A stretch of DNA of 64,000 nt from NCBI RefSeq assembly GCF_019448085.1, contig NZ_JAGFNZ010000001.1, forward strand, positions 620,001 through 684,000, read 5' to 3'. This document shows positions 58,156-64,000 of the stretch, piece after piece. The DNA is from Caproiciproducens faecalis. Its GTDB lineage: Bacteria > Bacillota > Clostridia > Oscillospirales > Acutalibacteraceae. The stretch's first letter is position 1, and each line of letters begins with the position of its first letter. The translations under genes were made by a program, and so were the position numbers. The notes under the pieces are model-generated. The model did no database searches and was not told the origin of the DNA. It was given only the letters and a program-made list of their open reading frames with translations.

Positions 58156-59256
58156 ATGAAGAAACTTCGTTTTGCATTGATCGGCTGCGGCCGCATTTCA
58201 AAAAATCATATTGCAGCGGCGGTTGCAAATGCCGAGACCATGGAGCTTGCCGTCGTTTGTGACCCAGTGCTGGAAAACGCCGAGAAGAAAGCCAACGATT
58301 ATTTAGAAGCGACCGGCGTCAAACCGGTTGTTTACGCCGATTATAAAAAGGCCCTGAGCGAGCAGGAAATTGACTGCTGCGCGATTGCGACAGAGAGCGG
58401 TTACCACGCGGAAATCGCGCTGTACTGCATCCGTCTGGGCAAAAGTGTCCTGATTGAAAAACCGATGGCACTGAGCACCGCCGACGCGGAGCAGATGATC
58501 CGTGAGGCAAAGGAAAAGGGCGTGGCCCTCGGTGTCTGCCACCAGAACCGTTTCAACGCGCCGATTCAGGAGCTTCACAAAGCGATTGATGACGGCCGTT
58601 TCGGCAAGCTGGTCAGCGGAACCGCGTGTGTTTTCTGGAACCGCGGCATGCCCTACTATGAGCAGGCTCCCTGGCGCGGAACGTGGGCGCAGGACGGCGG
58701 TACCCTTATGAACCAGTGCATCCACGATATTGATCTTCTCCAGTGGAACCTGGGTGGCGAGCCGGAAACCGTGATGGCGATGACCGGAAACTACCTGCGT
58801 GATATTGAGGCCGAGGACTTCGGAGCAATCCTGATCCGCTTTAAAAACGGCGCGATCGGTATTGTGGAAGGCACCGCCTGTGTATACCCCAAAAATCTTG
58901 AGGAGACCCTTACAATTTTGGGCGGAACCGGTACCGCGGTCATTGGCGGAATTGCCGTCAACCGTGTGGAGACCTGGAACTTTGAAACCCCGGCGGAGCA
59001 GGATTCCCGCATTGCCGCGCTGGCCGGAACGGACCCGAAAGATGTTTACGGCAGCGGCCACAATCTGCTGTATGCCAATTATATTCACGCAGTCAATACC
59101 CACACCGATCCGTTGGTAAGCGGCGAAGAGGGAATTAAGGCCATGAAGATCATTCTGGCCGCCTACAAGTCCCAGAAAACGGGCAAAGCGGTTCCGTTTG
59201 AGGGCCTCAGCTTCTCCACGCTCGACATGGACGATTCCGACGTCCGCTGCCGCTGA
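58156..59256 (+). CDS. Gfo/Idh/MocA oxidoreductase, WbpB-like
   Basis: The protein has 366 residues. The NAD site is RFALIGCGRISKNHIAAAVA; IEKPMALSTADAEQMIREAK with its Lys and CHQNRFNAPIQELHKAI are family motifs, and GGTLMNQCIHDIDLLQWNLG holds the catalytic His region. In the WbpB role it oxidises C3 of UDP-GlcNAcA, giving the keto sugar for the aminotransferase. ATG 58156 is chosen because AAAGGGGA lies seven bases upstream; ATG 58150 touches that site. Confidence 0.88.
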   Translation: MKKLRFALIGCGRISKNHIAAAVANAETMELAVVCDPVLENAEKKANDYLEATGVKPVVYADYKKALSEQEIDCCAIATESGYHAEIALYCIRLGKSVLIEKPMALSTADAEQMIREAKEKGVALGVCHQNRFNAPIQELHKAIDDGRFGKLVSGTACVFWNRGMPYYEQAPWRGTWAQDGGTLMNQCIHDIDLLQWNLGGEPETVMAMTGNYLRDIEAEDFGAILIRFKNGAIGIVEGTACVYPKNLEETLTILGGTGTAVIGGIAVNRVETWNFETPAEQDSRIAALAGTDPKDVYGSGHNLLYANYIHAVNTHTDPLVSGEEGIKAMKIILAAYKSQKTGKAVPFEGLSFSTLDMDDSDVRCR

Positions 59257-59272
59257 GCCGGGGGAACGGATG

Positions 59273-60367
59273 ATGAAAATTGTAACCGTAGTCGGCGCCA
59301 GACCCCAGTTTGTAAAGGCGTCGGTAGTGTCGGCGGCACTCAAGCCGGTTTGCACAGAGGTTCTTGTCCATACCGGCCAGCACTATGACCGTAATATGTC
59401 GGACGTGTTTTTTGAGGAGCTTGCCATTCCCAGACCCGCCTACAATCTGGGTGTCGGTTCCGGTTCCCACGGACATCAAACCGGCGAGATGCTGATGAAA
59501 ATCGAGGATGTAATTCTGGAGGAAAAACCGGATGTCATGCTCGTTTACGGCGATACCAATTCTACGCTGGCGGGCGCTTTGGCCGCTTCCAAGCTGCACA
59601 TTCCGGTCGCCCATGTAGAGGCCGGACTGCGCTCTTACAATATGCGCATGCCGGAGGAGCAGAATCGCGTGCTGACCGACCATATTTCCAAATGGCTTTT
59701 CTGCCCGACACAGACCGCGGCGGACAACCTGAAAAAAGAGGGCGTCACCGCCGGCGTTTCCGTTTGCGGGGACGTAATGCTGGATTCCGTACTGCATTTT
59801 CTGCAGGTCGCGAAGAGCAACCCTTCCAAAACCGATGTTTTTGCCCAGCTCGGCATCGAGCCGAAAAACTACCGCCTTGCCACTCTGCACCGCGCGGAAA
59901 CGACCGACGGCGGGATTGACGCAATCATTGCCATCTTTCAGGCCTTTGAGCAGCTTCCACAGCTTGTCGTGCTGCCGATTCACCCCAGGACACGGCCGCT
60001 GGCGGAAAAGGCGATTGTACAATGCGGTTTCCGGAACATCAAGCTGATCGATCCGGTCGGCTATCTGGAAATGCTGCTTCTGACCTCCAATGCCTGTCAG
60101 GTTATGACGGACTCGGGCGGCCTGCAAAAAGAGGCATGGTTTATGAAGGTGCCGTGCATTACGCTGCGCGGCGAAACCGAATGGGTGGAGACGCTCAAGG
60201 GCAACTGGAATGTTCTGTCTGCGCTGACCACGGAGGATATTTACAATAAGGCAATGCACACAGTGGTAGACGAGGCCGCCCATGAGCAGATGCCCTTCGG
60301 GGACGGAAACGCGTCGCAGAAAATCGCGGATGTCCTGTCGCGCGAAATGGGCGCTGTCCGTCCGTAG
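59273..60367 (+). CDS. UDP-sugar 2-epimerase, WbpI/WecB-like
   Basis: The protein has 364 residues. KIVTVVGARPQFVKASVVSA, VHTGQHYDRNMSDVFFEELA, VYGDTNSTLAGALAASKLHI, AHVEAGLRSYNMRMPEEQNR and MTDSGGLQKEAWFMKVPCIT are the non-hydrolysing UDP-GlcNAc 2-epimerase pattern. Given the neighbours, the substrate is probably UDP-GlcNAc(3NAc)A, converted to the mannuronate form as in WbpI, not plain UDP-GlcNAc. The ATG at 59273 follows GGGGGA at seven bases; ATG 59270 is an alternative. Confidence 0.9.
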   Translation: MKIVTVVGARPQFVKASVVSAALKPVCTEVLVHTGQHYDRNMSDVFFEELAIPRPAYNLGVGSGSHGHQTGEMLMKIEDVILEEKPDVMLVYGDTNSTLAGALAASKLHIPVAHVEAGLRSYNMRMPEEQNRVLTDHISKWLFCPTQTAADNLKKEGVTAGVSVCGDVMLDSVLHFLQVAKSNPSKTDVFAQLGIEPKNYRLATLHRAETTDGGIDAIIAIFQAFEQLPQLVVLPIHPRTRPLAEKAIVQCGFRNIKLIDPVGYLEMLLLTSNACQVMTDSGGLQKEAWFMKVPCITLRGETEWVETLKGNWNVLSALTTEDIYNKAMHTVVDEAAHEQMPFGDGNASQKIADVLSREMGAVRP

Positions 60368-60405
60368 ACCAAACGCAATTCCTGTAAAAGGTTAAGAGGT
60401 AATTT

Positions 60406-61662
60406 ATGAATATCATTTACATCAATCACTACGCCGGTTCCGACCGGCACGGCATGGAGTTTCGCCCGTACTTTATGGCGAAGCGCTGGGCCGCCGCCGG
60501 GCACAATGTGACGATGGTCGCCAGTTCCTACTCCCATCTGCGCACCGTGAATCCGGATCTGCAGGGAAAAAAGACAATGGAGGAAACGCTGGACGGCGTC
60601 CGCTATTTCTGGATTGAGGGACCCGAGTATCACGGCAACGGCATGGGGCGTATTCGGAATATGCTTTCTTTCCTGCACGGACTGTATCAGTATGCCGACC
60701 AGATCGCCGCACAGGGAAAGCCCGATGCAATCATTGCGTCTTCCACTTATCCGCTGGACATCTATCCCGCGCACCGGCTGGCAAAAAAATTCAATGCAAT
60801 GCTGATTTATGAGGTGCATGACCTGTGGCCGCTCAGCCCAATCGAGCTCGGCGGAATGAGTCCGCACCATCCCTACATCATGCTGATGCAGGCTGCGGAG
60901 GATTATTGCTACAAGCACAGCGATTACGTTGTTTCCCTTCTGCCAAACGCAAAGGAGCACATGGTGGAACACGGGCTGAAGCCGGAAAAATATATCTGTA
61001 TCCCTAACGGAATTGTCAAGAGCGACTGGGAAAAGCCGATGGCGGACCCGCCGGTTTATTATGAGCTCTTAAAGCAGTTCCATGACGAAGGCTATTTCCT
61101 GATCGGCTACACCGGCGCGCACGGAATTGCCAATGCGCTGGACAGCTTTGTGGAGGCGGGGGAGAAGCTTCGCGGCAAGAAAATCAAGCTGATTATGGTC
61201 GGTCCGGGCCCCGAGCGCGAGCGGCTCGCACAGCGGGTGGTCGACATGAACCTGCGCGATGTTGTCGAAATGCTGCAGCCGGTCAAACGCGACCAGATCC
61301 CCGAACTGCTCAGCCAGATGGACGCTTTATACGTTGGCCTTCAGCGTCAGCCGCTGTTCCGTTTCGGAGTCAGCCCTAACAAGCTGATGGACTATATGAT
61401 GGCCGGAAAACCGGTGATTTTCGCGATTGAAGCCGGGAACGATATGGTAAAAGACGCCAAATGCGGGATTTCCATTCCCCCGGAGGACAGCTCCGCCATT
61501 GCAAAGGCCGCCAAAAAGCTTGCTGGTCTTTCCAAAGCGGAACTGAACGCTATGGGTCAGCACGGCAGGGAGTACATTCTGAATAACAATGAATACGACG
61601 TTCTTTCACAGAAATTCCTGGATGTATTTTCTATGCCTTATGAACCGAAACAAAAGAGCTGA
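60406..61662 (+). CDS. GT4-family glycosyltransferase, WbuB-like
   Basis: The protein has 418 residues in two Rossmann-like halves. The acceptor half has NIIYINHYAGSDRHGMEFRP and LIYEVHDLWPLSPIELGGMS; the donor half has YTGAHGIANALDSFVEAGEK, IMVGPGPERERLAQRVVDMN and FGVSPNKLMDYMMAGKPVIF, with the acidic residue of the E-x7-E motif replaced by a looser pattern. WbuB-like enzymes transfer N-acetyl amino sugars to lipid or glycan acceptors. It is the last gene of the operon and may use the diacetamido-uronic acid made by the preceding genes. No flippase or polymerase is in the window. Confidence 0.88.
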   Translation: MNIIYINHYAGSDRHGMEFRPYFMAKRWAAAGHNVTMVASSYSHLRTVNPDLQGKKTMEETLDGVRYFWIEGPEYHGNGMGRIRNMLSFLHGLYQYADQIAAQGKPDAIIASSTYPLDIYPAHRLAKKFNAMLIYEVHDLWPLSPIELGGMSPHHPYIMLMQAAEDYCYKHSDYVVSLLPNAKEHMVEHGLKPEKYICIPNGIVKSDWEKPMADPPVYYELLKQFHDEGYFLIGYTGAHGIANALDSFVEAGEKLRGKKIKLIMVGPGPERERLAQRVVDMNLRDVVEMLQPVKRDQIPELLSQMDALYVGLQRQPLFRFGVSPNKLMDYMMAGKPVIFAIEAGNDMVKDAKCGISIPPEDSSAIAKAAKKLAGLSKAELNAMGQHGREYILNNNEYDVLSQKFLDVFSMPYEPKQKS

Positions 61663-61677
61663 TTGCTTTTTATAAAC

Positions 61678-61706
61678 AAATGGCAGCCTGTCGGCTGCCA
61701 TTTTTC
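61678..61706. terminator. Bidirectional terminator after the sugar-nucleotide operon
   Basis: The stem tggcagcc (61681-61688) and ggctgcca (61693-61700) is extended by A-T pairs and followed by TTTTT; the udg gene stops at its other side. Confidence 0.8.
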
Positions 61707-62282
61707 TTATAGATCAAGTTCTTTTATTTTGTCACGCAGTTTGATAAAATCGTCAAACGCTTCAGGCTTGTTGTTGGGATTGCGCAGAAGTGCGGCGGGG
61801 TGGAGCGTAGCCATCATCAGAACGCCGCTGCGCTCAAAGAAAATGCCGTGCTCCTTTGTAATTTTGATGTCCGGCTTAATGATTTTCATAGCGGCGATAC
61901 GGCCAAGGCACACAATGATTTTCGGTCGGATCAGCGCCACCTGATTACGCAGCCAGTCAATGCACATCTCCTGCTCTTCAGGCAGCGGGTCGCGGTTTTT
62001 CGGCGGCCTGCACTTGACAATATTCGCAATATAAATGTTTTTATGCCGGTCAAGATCAACGGCGTCCAGCATTTTGTCAAGCAGCTGCCCGCTCCTTCCC
62101 ACAAAAGGCTCTCCCTGTAAATCCTCGTTTTCCCCGGGGCCTTCACCAATAAACAGGACCCCTGCTTTTTCGTTTCCAACACCGAACACAACATTGGTCC
62201 GTCCGTTGCAAAGGCCGCATTTGCGGCATTCCAGACAAGCGGATTTCAATTCATCCCAGTTATCAAACAATGCGGTATCCAC
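61707..62282 (-). CDS. Type 4 uracil-DNA glycosylase (Fe-S)
   Basis: Removes uracil from DNA in base excision repair. The protein has 191 residues. The Fe-S cysteines are in CLECRKCGLCNGRTNVVFG (pair) and NIVKCRPPKNRDPLPEEQEM then C. Motif A is FIGEGPGENEDLQGEPFVGR, with the catalytic loop, and motif B is MMATLHPAALLRNPNNKPEA. The length and spacing fit the thermophile-type family 4 that is common in Clostridia. It has its own short promoter region upstream. Confidence 0.9.
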   Translation of the reverse strand: MDTALFDNWDELKSACLECRKCGLCNGRTNVVFGVGNEKAGVLFIGEGPGENEDLQGEPFVGRSGQLLDKMLDAVDLDRHKNIYIANIVKCRPPKNRDPLPEEQEMCIDWLRNQVALIRPKIIVCLGRIAAMKIIKPDIKITKEHGIFFERSGVLMMATLHPAALLRNPNNKPEAFDDFIKLRDKIKELDL

Positions 62283-62432
62283 CTTCCTATTTGAATCCCT
62301 TTTATTATAACATGATTATCGTAGAATCGATATTGTATAATGCTTTTTTGTATAGAAAATTTGAATATTTTGCGTTACAATGTTGAAGTGACTATTGAAA
62401 AATGAGTAAATTAAGGACTGGAGATGTTCATC

Positions 62433-62999
62433 TTGAAAATGATCGTAGAAACGTCGGCGCGTCACATTCATCTGACACAGGAAGATCTGGAAACCCTGTT
62501 TGGCAGCGATGTTCAGCTGACTCCCAAAAAAGCACTGTCACAGGTCGGGCAGTTTGCCTGCGCCGAAAAAGTAGAGGTTGTCGGCCCCAAAGGTTCCCTG
62601 AAAATGTCCATACTCGGGCCGGTTCGCCCTGAAACGCAGATTGAAGTTGCCAAAACGGACGCCCGTACGCTCGGAATTGACGCCCCTATCCGTATGTCCG
62701 CCGATCTGGAAGGAACCCCCGGATGCAAAGTGATCGGGCCGAAGGGCGAAATTACTATTGACCGCGGTGTGATCGTTGCAAAGCGCCACGCTCATTTTAC
62801 CCCGGATCAGGCTGTGGAATTCGGAGTAAAAGACGGACAGAACATTCAGATCAAACTGAGTTATAACGACCGTTCCCTGATTTTCGGTGATGTCATTGCC
62901 AGAGTCAGTAAAACGGCGGGACTTGCAGTCCATATTGACACCGATGAAGCCAACGCGGCGGGACTTCCCGGCACGGTAGACGGCGAAGTCATTCTTTAA
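62433..62999 (+). CDS. pduL: PduL-family phosphate propanoyltransferase/phosphotransacetylase
   Basis: The protein has 188 residues, two PduL beta-barrel halves. Zinc ligands lie in TSARHIHLTQEDLETLFG and IVAKRHAHFTPDQAVEFGVK; LKMSILGPVRPETQIEVAKT and RMSADLEGTPGCKVIGPKGE are typical. It converts an acyl-CoA and phosphate to acyl phosphate and CoA. There is no microcompartment gene near it, so it likely serves general acetate or propionate metabolism. TTG 62433 has GGAG nine bases upstream; ATG 62424 touches that site, and ATG 62439 is also possible. Confidence 0.88.
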   Translation: MKMIVETSARHIHLTQEDLETLFGSDVQLTPKKALSQVGQFACAEKVEVVGPKGSLKMSILGPVRPETQIEVAKTDARTLGIDAPIRMSADLEGTPGCKVIGPKGEITIDRGVIVAKRHAHFTPDQAVEFGVKDGQNIQIKLSYNDRSLIFGDVIARVSKTAGLAVHIDTDEANAAGLPGTVDGEVIL

Positions 63000-63011
63000 T
63001 TTTTATAAAAA

Positions 63012-63042
63012 CAAAGGCCGGAGCATTGCTCCGGCCTTTGTT
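63012..63042. terminator. Bidirectional terminator after pduL
   Basis: The 13-bp arms caaaggccggagc (63012-63024) and gctccggcctttg (63028-63040) have A/T tails. Confidence 0.85.
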
Positions 63043-63078
63043 GACATCTGTGAGCCTTCAATTTTTGGGGAAACTTCA

Positions 63079-63879
63079 TTAGGCTTTCAATGCCTGTGAA
63101 TACGGTACCTCTTTGGGAAATTCCGGCTTCATCCTGAGAATCAGGAACAGCGCGGCAAGCGCTATTGCGAAGGCAAACCCTTCTCCGGCCCAGACGTTTA
63201 CAGATCTCGTAAGTGCGACTGAACCGAAATCAAGCACCGCGTGAGCGGCAATGGCAAAGAAGTAATACCGGACTTTCTTTTCGTTTACCCCTTTGAAGAT
63301 CAGCACGCTGGCGAAAATATGGAAAGTGACCGCGAACACGCGTTCCAGAATTCCCACATAGATCAACGGGGGTGTTGCCGATGTCATAGCGGACAGAAGC
63401 TGCTGAGCCGTGGCAGAGGGAAGCTTTGCAGCTATGGTACTGAAACTGCCGTTGTTAATCATTACTGTATAGATGATGTTGTTGATCTGAGCCATTCCGG
63501 TTAATAAAATGACCTCACAAAAACCGTGCCCCAGTCCAAACGCGAGCGCGTCACGAAAAGCGCGCTGCTTTTTCAGAAAGCAGCCCGCACAAAGGTATCG
63601 CGCACTTTCTTCAAAAAGCCCCGCGGTAATGGAGAGCATAACCAAGTACGGGACAGTGTTCAGTGCAAAGGATTGGAACCAGCTCTGCGTTCCTGCAGCC
63701 TGCAGCAGCGGGATCCTCAGGCAGATCTGAGACACGAAAAAAGCCGCCGCACCCAGAAACATGGGCTTGGGAGATATGATTTTTTTCACGCAGAGAATCA
63801 GTAGAAGAACGACCGGAAGCAGCAGCTCGGCGGCCGCCGCAATCAGAAAGGCGGCAAAAACAGAGGATGAAATTGTCAT
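63079..63879 (-). CDS. YhfC-family intramembrane protease-like protein
   Basis: The protein has 266 residues and seven or eight membrane helices. AGLFEESARYLCAGCFLKKQ, FGLGHGFCEVILL and AIAAHAVLDFGSVALT are conserved and place Glu-Glu, His and Glu/His-Asp residues in the membrane, as in the CPBP/YhfC families of glutamic-type intramembrane peptidases. Substrates are unknown. The gene ends at 63079 and a short tail of another gene lies upstream at 63935. Confidence 0.85.
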   Translation of the reverse strand: MTISSSVFAAFLIAAAAELLLPVVLLLILCVKKIISPKPMFLGAAAFFVSQICLRIPLLQAAGTQSWFQSFALNTVPYLVMLSITAGLFEESARYLCAGCFLKKQRAFRDALAFGLGHGFCEVILLTGMAQINNIIYTVMINNGSFSTIAAKLPSATAQQLLSAMTSATPPLIYVGILERVFAVTFHIFASVLIFKGVNEKKVRYYFFAIAAHAVLDFGSVALTRSVNVWAGEGFAFAIALAALFLILRMKPEFPKEVPYSQALKA

Positions 63880-63934
63880 AAAAACATCTCCATTTATAGA
63901 AATTATTGATTTCCTAAAAAACGGGAACCGTGCT

Positions 63935-64000
63935 TCAGTTTTTCTCTTTTCGGAAAAGACAGTAGGAATATATTGCCGGAATCACGCTCAGCAGAAGAAT
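63935..64000 (-). CDS. C-terminal end of a gene cut by the window edge
   Basis: The minus-strand frame reads ILLLSVIPAIYSYCLFRKEK, then Asn and a TGA at 63935-63937. It looks like the last hydrophobic segment and basic tail of a membrane protein. The gap to the YhfC-like gene is 55 bp, so they may be cotranscribed. Too short to identify. Confidence 0.4.
   Translation of the reverse strand: MLLLSVIPAIYSYCLFRKEKN

Overview
The window is a chromosomal segment of a mid-GC, anaerobic, spore-forming-type Firmicute, most likely class Clostridia in the Oscillospiraceae/Ruminococcaceae range. This is inferred from strong purine-rich ribosome binding sites, frequent TTG and GTG starts, dense sigma-A promoters, spmA/spmB, a clostridial AbrB-type regulator, a reverse rubrerythrin next to a PerR-like regulator, three FeoB iron transporters and a BREX-type PglX methylase. 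I see no phage, insertion sequence, CRISPR array or rRNA. About 56 protein genes and two tRNA-Ser genes fill nearly all of it.

Layout. 1-4.9 kb: 3' part of an O-acetylhomoserine sulfhydrylase gene preceded by a Cys-rich leader ORF, then ldh-rlmI, a small lipoprotein and a DUF554 protein. 5-13 kb: a solitary pglX, a HAD phosphatase, a lipoprotein, a YaiI-family protein, a Cys-cluster flavoprotein and a PRK06851-like ATPase. 13-20 kb: an SGNH hydrolase under a 43-bp palindrome, asparaginase, and a complete Bce-type antimicrobial-peptide sensing and detoxification module (regulator, kinase, ABC pair) with a matching operator. 20-26.6 kb: AlkD-like and YgjP-like proteins, an M29 aminopeptidase, feoA-feoB plus the small Cys-rich Feo partner, and an amino acid permease. 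26.7-33.5 kb: a second feoA-feoB, a Dabb protein, and an RHH-clpB-PPC operon. 33.6-42 kb: an EAL protein, a DUF6530/GIY-YIG pair, a YitT protein, perR-reverse rubrerythrin, a small exporter, two flavoproteins and two tRNA-Ser. 42-53 kb: a CmpB-like membrane protein, a Cache-GGDEF-EAL protein, nagB, pepV-HD, another HD protein, an AbrB regulator, spmA-spmB-feoB, and coaX.

53.4-61.7 kb is a sugar-nucleotide locus. Acetyltransferase, aminotransferase, C6 dehydrogenase, C3 dehydrogenase and 2-epimerase together match the WbpD/E/A/B/I route to a UDP-2,3-diacetamido-2,3-dideoxy-uronic acid. They are followed by a glycosyltransferase and faced by a divergent second sugar aminotransferase. 61.7-64 kb: type 4 uracil-DNA glycosylase, PduL phosphotransacylase, a YhfC-type membrane protease and a gene tail.

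The most interesting unexplained signals are regulatory: the Cys-rich leader ORF before the sulfhydrylase; long palindromes over the promoters of the SGNH hydrolase, the first feoAB operon and the DUF6530/GIY-YIG unit; and an operator-like repeat around the promoter of a ribbon-helix-helix gene that leads the clpB operon. No clearly new defence or mobile system was found. Functions are read from sequence motifs only; no database search was run.
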